From Tenggerimyces flavus (lineage in GTDB: Bacteria; Actinomycetota; Actinomycetes; Propionibacteriales; Actinopolymorphaceae): a stretch of 64,000 bases of DNA. A model generated the notes under the pieces. It searched no databases. It saw only the letters and a program-made list of their open reading frames with translations, and was not told the origin of the DNA. The stretch is from positions 3,844,001 through 3,908,000 of the forward strand of contig NZ_JAFBCM010000001.1 of the NCBI RefSeq assembly GCF_016907715.1, written 5' to 3'. The position numbers and the translations under genes are program-made. Numbering within the stretch: position 1 is the stretch's first letter; every line of letters starts with the position of its first letter. Of this stretch, positions 8,822 to 19,390 are shown one piece after another.

Positions 8822-8998
8822 GGCCGGGGATGACGGAGAGCGTCGGCCAGCGCGCGCAGCGCGCGTGCGCGCGGCGCCCCGCGCCCGGCTGGGCGTGGTG
8901 CAGGAGGAACTCATATTGGTTATATGGGTGACGAGCTGGACCGCGGCCAGGCGGGATGTGGGGTGTCGCGCGCCCGGCGATATCCGGCAGACGCGGCC
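8822..8998. repeat. diverged copy of the 179-bp palindromic (MITE-like) element
   Basis: This stretch fills most of the 445-base gap (8655-9099) between two divergent genes. It matches the reverse complement of 58425-58603 almost base for base over about 110 central bases, from GCGCGCGGCGCCCCGCGCCC through GTGGTGCAGGAGGAA, TCATATTGGTTATATGGGTG and GCGGGATGTGGGGTGTCGCG. The ends, GGCCGGGGATG and GGCAGACGCGGCC, are degraded relatives of the terminal inverted repeats seen in the other copy. No gene is supported here. Confidence 0.8.
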
Positions 8999-9099
8999 GG
9001 GGCACCCTGAGTTCACTCCCTGTGGTCGTCCCGATAGGTTGCGGAGTCCGCCGAGGCCGCCGCAGTTCACGAGCACAGATCTAGTGAGGACACGCACCC

Positions 9100-11001
9100 G
9101 TGCCGCCCGCCACCGAACGGGGTCCCGCGTCTCCGCAAGGGCGCACCGCATCGATCGTCGCGAGCCTGCTGGTCCTCGCCTACGCCGCACTCCTCGTCGG
9201 CGCCGCCATCCCCTCGGCCTGGACGTTCCTCGCGGCCGCCGTCTGCTGCGCCGCGCTGGAGATCGCCTGGCGCCGGTTCGCCCCGAGTGCGTCGTCGTAC
9301 TTCGCCAGCCTCGGCGCCGGCGGAGCCTGGCGTGCGCTCGTACGAGGCGTGGCGCTCCTTGTCTTCCTGGTCCGCACCGACCAGACCCGCTGGATCCTCC
9401 TCGCCGCCGCGGCGCTCCTCGCGATCCAGCTCCTGCGACTGGCCGGCTCGGCAACCGCCGACCTGATGAAACGGCGCCGCACGATGCCGATCGTCAGCCG
9501 CGGCTTCGATCTCGCGCCCGTCCGCGTACCCAAAGCGCTCCCCGCGGTCTTCACCAGGCACACCGAGGACCTGCTCGCGCTGCCCGACGTCCTCCTGCTC
9601 GCCGGCGCCACCGCGGCCGTCCTCACCGGCTCGATCCGTGAGCTCGCCATCGGCGCGGCGGCAGCCGTTTCCCTCGCCCTGGTGGGGGTTTGCGTCCTCG
9701 GCGTGGGGGCACTCGCGATGGGACGAGTCCCCGCCGAACGGTTCACCGCCGCCATCCAGCGCGCGCTCGGCAAGGTCGCACCGAACGTCGCCCTCTACTT
9801 CGGGGGAAGTCCGGAAACCCTGTACCAGTTGGAGATGTGGGTCGAGACGTTCGAACACCTCGACGTTCCGACCGTCATCCTCGTCCGCGACCGCGACACC
9901 CTGCGCAGGCTCGGCCCGACCCGCGTCCCCGTCCTCTGCGTCGAGAGCAGCCAGGAGCTGCGAGAGCTCGACCTGCCCGCCCTGAAGCTCGTCGGGTACG
10001 TCGCGCACGACGCCAGCAACGTCGACCTCCTCCTCCGGCGCGGCACAAGGCACGTCTACCTCGGCCACGGCGACAGCGACGACCCCGCGCACTGCACGCC
10101 GTTCCTCAAGGCCTACGACGAGGTCTGGACCTCCGGGCCAGCCGCGGCGGAACGGTTCCGCGCCGAAGCGCTCGAGCTCACCGCGATCACAGAGATCGGC
10201 CACCCGCGCCACCCTGACGCCGATCGCCCGAGGCCCGACGAGGCGGACGAGGGCGACGGGCTCACCGTCCTCTATGCCCCGACTTGGGAGGGTGCTGGCG
10301 GCGAGCCGTCCCCCTCCTCGGTCGCGGTCTGTGGTCCCGACCTGGTCCGCGCCCTCCTCGACCAGGAAGGCGTCCGTGTCCTGTATCGGCCGCACCCGCT
10401 CCTCGGCACCCGCGACGAGGCGACGGCGAACGCGGACCGCGAGATCGTCGCGCTGCTCGACGACGCCGCCGTCCCGCAGCCCGCCGAGGTCCCCGACGGC
10501 CTGGAAGCGGCCCGAGACGACCTCGACGTCGCACGCGCCGCTGCGGTCACCACGAGGTCGGAACGCGTTGCCGCGTTGGAAGTCTGGGCCCGCAAGCAGC
10601 TGCGACCGAACGACGAGCGCACCCACCGCGTCGTCCCCGGTCCGCCGTTCAGCCTCACCGCCTGCTTCGAAGCGGCTGACGTCCTGCTGTGCGACGTGTC
10701 GAGCGTGGTGTCGGACTTCGTGGCGAGCGGCAAACCGTACGGCGTGACGAATCCCGCAGGCCTGGATCCCGCCGCCTTCGCCGTTCGCTACCCTTCGAGC
10801 CGCGGCGGTTACTTGGTCGATGCCGACGGTTACGGACTGTCGGGTTTGCTCTCCGCTGGTCGCGGACTCGGCGATCCCGCCGCGGAAGTACGTGTTGCGG
10901 TACGCCTCGAGCTGCTCGGGCCGGAGCAGCCCCCGGCGATGGACCGACTGCGCGCGCAGGTGGCGCGGACGGTCGAAGGGGTCACACTCGCCAGCAGTTG
11001 A
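9100..11001 (+). CDS. CDP-glycerol glycerophosphotransferase-like protein (copy 1)
   Basis: 633 aa. The N-terminal ~220 residues hold several transmembrane helices. From about residue 230 the Glyphos_transf (TagB/TagF) fold begins: NVALYFGGSPETLYQLEMW, VYLGHGDSDD, VLYAPTWEGAG, VLYRPHPLLGTRD and LLCDVSSVVSDFVASGKPY. These match the actinobacterial form of TagF-like transferases, which add glycerol-phosphate (or another polyol phosphate) to a lipid-linked wall polymer at the inner membrane face. The start is GTG 9100 with GTGAGGA about 10 bases upstream. A closely similar gene follows 53 bases later. An inserted charged helix region lies near 445-510. The donor nucleotide is not certain from sequence. 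Confidence 0.85.
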   Translation: MPPATERGPASPQGRTASIVASLLVLAYAALLVGAAIPSAWTFLAAAVCCAALEIAWRRFAPSASSYFASLGAGGAWRALVRGVALLVFLVRTDQTRWILLAAAALLAIQLLRLAGSATADLMKRRRTMPIVSRGFDLAPVRVPKALPAVFTRHTEDLLALPDVLLLAGATAAVLTGSIRELAIGAAAAVSLALVGVCVLGVGALAMGRVPAERFTAAIQRALGKVAPNVALYFGGSPETLYQLEMWVETFEHLDVPTVILVRDRDTLRRLGPTRVPVLCVESSQELRELDLPALKLVGYVAHDASNVDLLLRRGTRHVYLGHGDSDDPAHCTPFLKAYDEVWTSGPAAAERFRAEALELTAITEIGHPRHPDADRPRPDEADEGDGLTVLYAPTWEGAGGEPSPSSVAVCGPDLVRALLDQEGVRVLYRPHPLLGTRDEATANADREIVALLDDAAVPQPAEVPDGLEAARDDLDVARAAAVTTRSERVAALEVWARKQLRPNDERTHRVVPGPPFSLTACFEAADVLLCDVSSVVSDFVASGKPYGVTNPAGLDPAAFAVRYPSSRGGYLVDADGYGLSGLLSAGRGLGDPAAEVRVAVRLELLGPEQPPAMDRLRAQVARTVEGVTLASS

Positions 11002-11054
11002 GCAGGTGGCAGGTGGGCAGGTCAGCGATCGAGGTGTCGGAAGAAGGGTTGGCC

Positions 11055-12995
11055 GTGCTGGACTCGCTCAAGCGTCGTGGCTCGTTGCTGGTCGGCGCCG
11101 TGCTTCTGGTCGTGGCGTACGCCTCCGTGGTCCTCACCGCGGTCCTCGCCACACCGCTGCTGTTCACGTTCGCGCTGCTCGCGGCCGTCGCCGCCGACAC
11201 CTTTGTCGACCGCCGGATGCCCGAGTTCACCGCAGCGCTCCGGCGCGTCCAGTTCGGGCTCACCCACCGGGCCTTCGTGCTCGCGTTCGCGGTGCTACTG
11301 ATGGCCGCGATCGTCGGACGGCCGGGGCTGCTCACGTTCGCCGTGCTCGCGGTGGCCGTGGTCGCGGCGCGCGTCGGCTACCTCGTGCTGCTCAAGCTGG
11401 TCCGGCGGCGCATCGTGCCGGCGGTGGAGGTACGCAACCTCCAACTCCCCACGAAGTTCATCCCCGTCCACCTGCCGCGGGTGCTCGAGGACGACGTCAG
11501 CCTGCGGCTGCACGCGCTCGGCGCCCTCGCGCTGCTGGGCGGCGTGCTCAGCGTGCAGTGGGACGCGGCATGGGTCTTCACCGCGCTCGTGCTCGCGTAC
11601 CTTGCCGTGGTCGGCGGTGCCTGCGTCGTGCTCGTCCGCTGGCTGCTGTGGCTGCGCCGCCAGCCCAGCCGGCAGGAGCTGCTCGACGCGGTGAGCCAAG
11701 CCCTGCGGGAACGCCAGACCGAGGTCGTCCTCTACTTCAGCGGCTCGGCGAACGCGACGTACCAGGTCGACATGTGGCTCTCCACACTGTCGCGGATGCG
11801 CCGGCGCGCGGTGGTGCTGGTGCGCGAGCGGCACGCGATCAAGCAGCTCGCGCGGACCGACGTCCCCGTGGTCTGCGTGCCGGGCGCTGTCGACCTGATG
11901 GGCTTCGCGTTGCCGCAGGTGCAGGTCGCGTTCTACGTCGCGCACAGCAGCAAGAACATCCAGTTCCTGCGGGAGCCGCGGGTGAAGAGCGTGTTCATCG
12001 GGCACGGCGACAGTGACAAGGTCGGCAGCTTCAACCCGTTCAGCAAGGCGTACGACCAGATCTGGGTCGCCGGCGCCGGCGGTCGCGACCGGTACGCGCG
12101 GGCCAAGGTCGGCGTACGCGACGACGCGATCGTCGAGGTCGGGCGGCCGCAGCTCGACAGCATCGAACGGCGGACGAAGCGCCCCGTCGCGCACCCGGAC
12201 CGGCCGCTGACCGTGCTCTACGCGCCGACCTGGGAGGGCTGGAACGACGAGGAGTTCCAGACCTCGTTGACCGAGATGGGTCCGCAGATCGTCCGCAAGC
12301 TGCTCAACGGGCCGATCCCCGTGCGGCTCGTCTACAAGCCGCACCCGCTGACCGGCACCCGCGACGTCGCGGCCCGCGAGGTCGACGAACGGATCCGCGC
12401 GCTGATCGCCACGGCGAACGGCGCCCGCACCGTCCCGCCGTCCGCGCAGGCCCGGCTCGACGCGCTGGAGGCGCGGCTCGGCGCCGCCGACGTGACCGTC
12501 GACGAGGAGGCGGCGCTCGTCGCCGAGCGGGTGTCGACGTTCTGGTCCGCGCACGCGGGGCACCACCTGGTCGTCACGGAGAAGATGCCGACGCTGTTCG
12601 ACTGCTTCAACGCCGCGGACCTGCTGATCGCGGACGTGTCGAGCGTGGTCTCGGACTTCATCGCGAGCGGCAAGCCGTACCTCGTCGCGAACCCGAAGGG
12701 GCTCCCGGACGGGGTGTTCCGCGAGTCGTTCCCGAGCTCGCGGGCGGCGTACCTGCTGCACCCAGGCGCCGGCGACCTGGAGGAGATCATCGACCGGATC
12801 GTCGCGACCGACCCGTTGGCGGCCGAGCGTGACGTGGCCCGGGCGTACCTGCTGGGGCCGGACAAGCCGACGTCGATCGCCCGCTGGGACGCGGCAGTGG
12901 ACCGGCTGGTCGCCGAGGCGGAGCTGGAGTGGGCGGGCGTTCGCGGCGCTGGCCCGGGCGCCGACCCTGCGGTCGTCCCCGCCGGCAGCCGCTGA
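11055..12995 (+). CDS. CDP-glycerol glycerophosphotransferase-like protein (copy 2)
   Basis: About 646 aa, a paralogue of the preceding gene with the same order: membrane helices to about residue 210, then EVVLYFSGSANATYQVDMW, VFIGHGDSDK, VLYAPTWEGWN, LVYKPHPLTGTRD and LIADVSSVVSDFIASGKPY. The GTG at 11055 is chosen because GGAAGAAGGG lies six bases ahead; in-frame GTGs at 11013 and 11034 lack such a site. Tandem pairs of these transferases typically divide priming and polymerisation, or act on different acceptors. With rhamnose synthesis nearby this supports a rhamnose- and polyol-phosphate-containing wall polymer (inference). Confidence 0.84.
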   Translation: MLDSLKRRGSLLVGAVLLVVAYASVVLTAVLATPLLFTFALLAAVAADTFVDRRMPEFTAALRRVQFGLTHRAFVLAFAVLLMAAIVGRPGLLTFAVLAVAVVAARVGYLVLLKLVRRRIVPAVEVRNLQLPTKFIPVHLPRVLEDDVSLRLHALGALALLGGVLSVQWDAAWVFTALVLAYLAVVGGACVVLVRWLLWLRRQPSRQELLDAVSQALRERQTEVVLYFSGSANATYQVDMWLSTLSRMRRRAVVLVRERHAIKQLARTDVPVVCVPGAVDLMGFALPQVQVAFYVAHSSKNIQFLREPRVKSVFIGHGDSDKVGSFNPFSKAYDQIWVAGAGGRDRYARAKVGVRDDAIVEVGRPQLDSIERRTKRPVAHPDRPLTVLYAPTWEGWNDEEFQTSLTEMGPQIVRKLLNGPIPVRLVYKPHPLTGTRDVAAREVDERIRALIATANGARTVPPSAQARLDALEARLGAADVTVDEEAALVAERVSTFWSAHAGHHLVVTEKMPTLFDCFNAADLLIADVSSVVSDFIASGKPYLVANPKGLPDGVFRESFPSSRAAYLLHPGAGDLEEIIDRIVATDPLAAERDVARAYLLGPDKPTSIARWDAAVDRLVAEAELEWAGVRGAGPGADPAVVPAGSR

Positions 12996-12997
12996 GA

Positions 12998-13018
12998 GTT
13001 GAGCCAACTCCACTCAAG
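12998..13018. promoter_or_regulatory. HAIR-type HspR operator 1
   Basis: GTTGAGC, seven bases, then ACTCAAG. The HspR target HAIR in actinobacteria is CTTGAGT-N7-ACTCAAG. The right arm is perfect, the left arm matches 5 of 7, and the spacing is exact. It lies immediately upstream of the putative dnaK -35. Confidence 0.8.
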
Positions 13019-13026
13019 CTTGCTGC

Positions 13027-13054
13027 TTGCGGTCGAACCTGCGTGAGCTAGACT
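13027..13054 (+). promoter_or_regulatory. dnaK promoter
   Basis: TTGCGG (13027-13032), 16 bases, TAGACT (13049-13054) is a good match to a housekeeping -35/-10 pair. The -10 lies inside the second HAIR-like box, as expected for direct repression by HspR. Confidence 0.65.
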
Positions 13055-13058
13055 CAAG
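13038..13058. promoter_or_regulatory. HAIR-type HspR operator 2
   Basis: CCTGCGT, seven bases, ACTCAAG: right arm perfect, left arm 5 of 7 to the HAIR consensus, with exact spacing. It overlaps the predicted -10, and paired HAIR boxes are typical of strongly repressed dnaK promoters. Confidence 0.65.
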
Positions 13059-13090
13059 TCTCCTGCGTTGGCTTGGATGGAGGAACGGGT

Positions 13091-14971
<1,881 letters not shown>

Positions 14972-14994
14972 GGCTCGGAGCGAACGCCCACGAC

Positions 14995-15038
14995 TTGTTG
15001 GACAGATCTCGGCCTAGAAGCCGTGATCTGTCCAACAA
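14995..15038. terminator. bidirectional hairpin after dnaK (repeat family with 35523-35566)
   Basis: A 19-bp stem with one mismatch: TTGTTGGACAGATC (14995-15008) pairs with GATCTGTCCAACAA (15025-15038), and the inner CGGC/GCCG closes a CTAGAA loop. It sits between convergent dnaK and araC and would act as a terminator for both, without a clear U-tract. A second copy occurs at 35523-35566. Confidence 0.75.
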
Positions 15039-15052
15039 CTCCGCTCCCACAG

Positions 15053-15976
15053 TCACTGGCGGGCGTCACGGACCAGTCTGAGGGCGTTGCCGGTCCCTTC
15101 GCGGAACTCGGTCGGGGACATGCCCACGTACCGGCGGAACGCGGCCGAGAAGTGTTTGCTGGTGGAGAAACCGAGCTCATAGGCGATCGACGTGATGCTG
15201 TGCGAACCCTCCGTGAGCAGGTCCTCGGCCCGCTCGATCTTCACCCGCAGGATGTGGTCCTTCGGGCTCGTCCCGAACGTTTTCGTGAACGTCTCGTAGA
15301 AGTGCGTCGCCGACATCTGCGAGACGTCCATCAGCTGCGTCACCGAGATCGGTTCGGACAGCCGCCCCTCCATCCACTCCAGCGCCCGGCGGAGGCCCGG
15401 GTGCATCGGCAGCCGATCCGCGTCGTCCGTCGACCGCCCGCGCAGCAGGTCGATCAACGCGCTCGTACACAGTGACTGGCGCCACGCGCGGCTGAGGGCG
15501 TCGTCGCCGGGTGGAGCCGCCAACACGCGCGTGAGCAGGTCGGAGCTCAACGGCGGAACGGGCCACACCGCGCAGTCGGACTCGACCAGCTGCCGGATCA
15601 CCCGGGCGAGTACCGGATCCACCGGCTCGCCACCAGGAGCGTCCGCGTTCAACAACAGCCAGAGCAACTCGCCGCGCGGCTGGACGCCGATGCCGGTGAC
15701 GTACGTACTGCCGGGCCGGATCCGGATCGCCTCGCCCGGGTCCGCGGTCGTCACATGCCCGTCGATGAGGACGTCGAAGCGCCCCCGCAAGGGCAGCGCC
15801 AGCACCAGCAGGCGAGCGTGGCGCTGCGGCGGCAGAGGGTCGTGGGCCGCGAGGTAGCGGTAGCGCCCGACGCTCACGAACGGCCCGAGGCCGCGCAGAT
15901 CGACGATCGTGCGTTCCGAGGTCGACTCCAGATCGGGCACGTCCGAGGCAGCCGGCAGCCGAGCACGGTCGGTCAC
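15053..15976 (-). CDS. AraC-family transcriptional regulator
   Basis: 307 aa. The N-terminal ~170 residues form a cupin-like sensor (RHARLLVLALPLRGRFDVLIDG, then IRIRPGSTYVTGIG). The C-terminal ~100 residues carry two HTH motifs: ISVTQLMDVSQMSATHFYETFTKTFG and ITSIAYELGFSTSKHFSAAFRRYVGMSPTEFR. The start is GTG 15976 with GGAGGTGG eight bases upstream. It is divergent from the PhyH-Gfo/Idh-ABC-PLP operon across 95 bases and is its probable activator, responding to a sugar or sugar derivative (inference). Confidence 0.9.
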   Translation of the reverse strand: MTDRARLPAASDVPDLESTSERTIVDLRGLGPFVSVGRYRYLAAHDPLPPQRHARLLVLALPLRGRFDVLIDGHVTTADPGEAIRIRPGSTYVTGIGVQPRGELLWLLLNADAPGGEPVDPVLARVIRQLVESDCAVWPVPPLSSDLLTRVLAAPPGDDALSRAWRQSLCTSALIDLLRGRSTDDADRLPMHPGLRRALEWMEGRLSEPISVTQLMDVSQMSATHFYETFTKTFGTSPKDHILRVKIERAEDLLTEGSHSITSIAYELGFSTSKHFSAAFRRYVGMSPTEFREGTGNALRLVRDARQ

Positions 15977-16071
15977 CGTTCACCACCTCCGCTCAGGCCG
16001 ACGGGACGCCCGAAAACGTCCGGTGGAGGAATCCGGACGCGCATTCCAGCTTAATCGGACAGGGTGGCGCC

Positions 16072-16857
16072 ATGGAGACCGACCAATTGCCCGCGGGAAC
16101 GGCAGCCCACGTGGAGGCTCTCGACCGCGACGGCTTCGTCGTTCTCGACAACCTGCTGAGTACGGCCGAGCTCGAGGCTTACCGCACCATCTACGACCGG
16201 TTCCTGTCCGGCGAGATCGACGCGGGCAGCAAGCGGAGCGACCTCGGCGCCGGCGCGGAGCCGTCCGTCACGGGCACGGAGAACATCACCCAGATCATGT
16301 GGCCGTCCCTGCTCTGCCGCGAGCTCGTCGACCTGCCGCTGCACGCCCGGGGACTGGAGCTGGCTCGCGAGCTGATCGGTGCCGACGCCGAGCTCGACTT
16401 CGACATGCTGATCGACAAGGCGCCGAGGACCGCCACCGCGACGCCCTGGCACCAGGACGCCGGCTACTGGGTCAATCTCCCCGACGGACGCGCGGTCTCG
16501 ATCTGGGTGTCGCTCGACGAGGCGACGTTGGACAGCGGCTGCATGTGGTACGTCCAGGGCTCGCACCGCGGCCCGGTCCGCCCACACCGGCCGGCAGGCA
16601 AGGGCGGAGGTGCCATCGAGTGCGAGGGATCGGAGGACGAGCCCGGGGCGACGCCCGTACCGCTCCAGCCGGGTGCCGCGGTGGCACACGTCGGCCGGAC
16701 GTTGCACTACTCCCGCGGCAACATCACCGACCGGCACCGCCGCGCGTACATCCTGAACTACCGGCCGGCGGCCATGATCGCGCGCGAACGCGAGCTCGGC
16801 ATGGATCACGGCAAGACGAACAACGAACGCGTCGTACGCAACACCGAGGCACAGTGA
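16072..16857 (+). CDS. phytanoyl-CoA dioxygenase (PhyH) family protein
   Basis: 261 aa. Non-haem Fe(II)/2-oxoglutarate oxygenase fold. The iron ligands are the His and Asp of TPWHQDAGYW and a distal His in VGRTLHYSRGN; RRAYILNYRP gives the Arg expected to bind 2-oxoglutarate. FVVLDNLLSTAELEAYR at the start is typical of the family, whose members oxidise very varied small molecules. First gene of a six-gene operon with an oxidoreductase, a sugar importer and a PLP enzyme, so the likely substrate is an imported carbohydrate-like compound rather than a lipid. The substrate is unknown. Confidence 0.88.
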   Translation: METDQLPAGTAAHVEALDRDGFVVLDNLLSTAELEAYRTIYDRFLSGEIDAGSKRSDLGAGAEPSVTGTENITQIMWPSLLCRELVDLPLHARGLELARELIGADAELDFDMLIDKAPRTATATPWHQDAGYWVNLPDGRAVSIWVSLDEATLDSGCMWYVQGSHRGPVRPHRPAGKGGGAIECEGSEDEPGATPVPLQPGAAVAHVGRTLHYSRGNITDRHRRAYILNYRPAAMIARERELGMDHGKTNNERVVRNTEAQ

Positions 16858-16858
16858 C

Positions 16859-18118
16859 GTGGCTGCCACAGACGCTCCGCTGCGCGTCGCGGTGATCGGT
16901 GCCGGGTCACGCGGTGCCTTGTACGCAAGGCTGTTCCGCAAGACCGGGCGGGCCGAGGTCGTCGCCGTCGCGGATCCCAATCTCCGTCAGCGCGACCGGG
17001 TGGCAGACGACCACGGCATCGCTCCGGACCTGCGGTTCGAGTCCTGGACCGACCTGGTCGCGCGCGGCAAGATCGCCGACGCCGTCATCGTCGCCACGCC
17101 GGACCGGCAGCATCGGGATCCGGCCGTCGCCTGCGCGGACCTCGGCTACGACATCCTGCTCGAGAAGCCGATGGCACCTACCGAGGCCGACGCCGAGCAG
17201 ATCGCCGCTGCCGCGGAGCGCTCCGGTGCGTTCCTGATGGTCTGCCACGTGATGCGCTACACCCCGTACACCAAGGCGATCCGGGCGGTCGTACGGTCGG
17301 GCGCCATCGGCCGGATCGCCAGCGTCGAACACCTCGAGCCGATCGGTTGGTACCACTTCGCCCACTCCTACGTCCGCGGCAACTGGTCTCGCGAGTCCGA
17401 GTCGAGCTCCATGCTGCTGTCCAAGTCATGCCACGACATCGACTGGCTGTCGTACGTGATTGGGCAACGGGCGTTGAGAGTCTCGTCGTTCGGCTCGCTG
17501 CTGGAGTTCCGCCCGGAACGCAAACCCGTCGGCGCCGGGACGAGCTGTACGAGCTGCGCCGTCGAGCCGACCTGCACCTACTCGGCGCTGCGCATCTACC
17601 ACGGCCGCGGTGCGGGCCACTTCGCCGACATCGTCCGGCGGAAGTCCGAGACAGGCGACCTCCTGGACGCCTTGCAGACAAGCGAGTACGGCCGATGCGT
17701 CTACGACGGAGGCAACGACGCCGTCGACCACCAGGTCGTCACGATCGAGTACGAGGGCGGCGCGACGGCCTCGTTCACCGCCGTCGCGTTCGCCGACATC
17801 CACGGCCGGCAGACCAGGATCTTCGGCACCGAAGGGTCCATCGAAGGCGACGGAACCTCCTTCACCGTAAGGCAGTTCCAGACCGGAACGGTCACGACGC
17901 ACACCCCGCGGACCGCCGAGGAGTCCCAGGATCTCGGTGACCATGGTGGCGCCGACGGCGACATCGTGGCCGAGTTCCTCGCTGCCGTAGCTGGAGATGT
18001 CGCGAAGGAAGAGCTCAGCGGACCGGACGCCACGCTCGAGACCCACCGCATCACCTGGGCCGCGGAACGCTCGCGGCTCGAGGGCGCGGTCGTCACGTTG
18101 AACGGAGCAGCAGGGTGA
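16859..18118 (+). CDS. Gfo/Idh/MocA family oxidoreductase
   Basis: 419 aa NAD(P)-dependent sugar dehydrogenase-type protein. Rossmann loop VIGAGSRGALYARLF (about residues 12-26); EKPMAPTEADAEQ carries the conserved Lys of this family; MSMLLSKSCHDIDWL-like text (here SSSMLLSKSCHDIDWL, about 180-195) provides the catalytic-region Asp and His. An inserted cysteine-rich segment, GTSCTSCAVEPTCTYSALRIY (about 222-242), could bind metal or form disulfides and is a recurring feature of one Gfo/Idh subgroup. GTG start one base after the PhyH stop. It probably oxidises a hydroxyl of the imported sugar or a product of the PhyH enzyme. Confidence 0.88.
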   Translation: MAATDAPLRVAVIGAGSRGALYARLFRKTGRAEVVAVADPNLRQRDRVADDHGIAPDLRFESWTDLVARGKIADAVIVATPDRQHRDPAVACADLGYDILLEKPMAPTEADAEQIAAAAERSGAFLMVCHVMRYTPYTKAIRAVVRSGAIGRIASVEHLEPIGWYHFAHSYVRGNWSRESESSSMLLSKSCHDIDWLSYVIGQRALRVSSFGSLLEFRPERKPVGAGTSCTSCAVEPTCTYSALRIYHGRGAGHFADIVRRKSETGDLLDALQTSEYGRCVYDGGNDAVDHQVVTIEYEGGATASFTAVAFADIHGRQTRIFGTEGSIEGDGTSFTVRQFQTGTVTTHTPRTAEESQDLGDHGGADGDIVAEFLAAVAGDVAKEELSGPDATLETHRITWAAERSRLEGAVVTLNGAAG

Positions 18119-19389
18119 TGAACCGACGCGGCCTTCTCAAGGGCCTGACGGGCTTGGGTATCGGGGCCGCCCTGGTGGGCTGTTCGAGCAAGGGCGGCGG
18201 CGGAGGTGGAGAAGGCGACGCCGAGAACGCCGAGATCAGCTTCGGCCTGTGGGACAAGATCGTGGCCGACATGGTGCGCAAGAACCTCCCCGCGTTCAGC
18301 AAGGCGCATCCAGGCATCCGCGTCACCGTTCAGGACACGCCGTGGGACGGGTACTGGTCCAAGCTGCAGACGCAGACGAGCTCCGGTACGGCCCCCGACG
18401 TGATCTGGATGAACGGCCCCAACTTCCAGCTGTACGCGGGAAACGGCAACCTGGAGCCGCTCGACAGCATGGTCGACGACAAGTCGCTCGTGCCCACGAA
18501 CTTCCCCGCGCCCCTCCTCGACCTCTACACGCTCGACGGCAAGCTGTACGGCGTTCCGGGCGTCTACAACGCCACCGCGCTCTGGTACAACACCGCACTC
18601 TTCGACGCTGTCGGGGAGGAGCACCCGAACGACAGCTGGACGTGGGAGACCGTGCAGAGCACCGCTGACCGCATCAAGAAGAACAGTAAGGGCGTCTACG
18701 GGATAGCGTTCGAACTCGGCAGCGGTGAGGTCAGCTACTACAACACGATTCACCAGGCCGGCGGCTTCGTCATCTCCGAGGACAAGTCCACGTCCGGCTA
18801 CGACAAGCCCGAGACCATCGAGGGACTGGAGTACTTCGCGAGCATGATGCGGAACGCCTCGGCGCCGTCCATCAACCAGCTCAGCGACCAGGATCCCGAC
18901 GACTGGTTCGGCAGCGGCAAGGCCGCCATGCTCTACGGCGGCGCGACCTCCGTCGCTACCTTGGCGGAGTCGCCGCAGGCCAAGAACATCAAGCTCGTCC
19001 ACCTTCCGAAGAAGGTCAACAGCGACTGCGTCGTGCACGGCGTCGGGACCTCTATCAGCGCCTCGTCCAAGAACAAGGCCGCCGCGCGCGTCTTCTGCTC
19101 GTGGGTCGCGTCGAAGGAGTTCTCCGAGCTGCTGGGTGGCACCGGTTCGACCATCCCGCCCTTCGCCGGCAGCGAACAGTCCTACCTCGCTGCCCGTCCG
19201 GAGTTCGACCTGAAGGTCCTGATCGACGCGGCGAAGACCGGCTATCCCTACCCGTGCTCCAAGAACACCACGGCGTGGTCGAGCCTCGAGCCCAAGGTGC
19301 TTGCCGACCTCTGGTCGGGAAAGGTCGACGCGAAGTCCGCCGGAACCGAGCTGGCCAAGCAGATGAACGCCCAGCTCGCCAAGGGCTGA
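18118..19389 (+). CDS. sugar ABC transporter substrate-binding lipoprotein
   Basis: About 423 aa, extracellular solute-binding protein family 1. The N-terminus MNRRGLLKGLTGLGIGAALVGC has twin arginines and a lipobox (LVGC), suggesting a Tat-exported lipoprotein. SRYPV-type periplasmic folds are represented by APDVIWMNGPNFQLYAGNGNLEPLD and YGVPGVYNATALWYNTALFD. The ATG overlaps the TGA of the previous gene by one base (an in-frame GTG sits at 18115). Together with the next two permeases it forms a CUT1-type importer; no ATPase is encoded nearby, so a shared MsiK-like ATPase is expected. Confidence 0.92.
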   Translation: MNRRGLLKGLTGLGIGAALVGCSSKGGGGGGEGDAENAEISFGLWDKIVADMVRKNLPAFSKAHPGIRVTVQDTPWDGYWSKLQTQTSSGTAPDVIWMNGPNFQLYAGNGNLEPLDSMVDDKSLVPTNFPAPLLDLYTLDGKLYGVPGVYNATALWYNTALFDAVGEEHPNDSWTWETVQSTADRIKKNSKGVYGIAFELGSGEVSYYNTIHQAGGFVISEDKSTSGYDKPETIEGLEYFASMMRNASAPSINQLSDQDPDDWFGSGKAAMLYGGATSVATLAESPQAKNIKLVHLPKKVNSDCVVHGVGTSISASSKNKAAARVFCSWVASKEFSELLGGTGSTIPPFAGSEQSYLAARPEFDLKVLIDAAKTGYPYPCSKNTTAWSSLEPKVLADLWSGKVDAKSAGTELAKQMNAQLAKG

Positions 19390-19390
19390 G

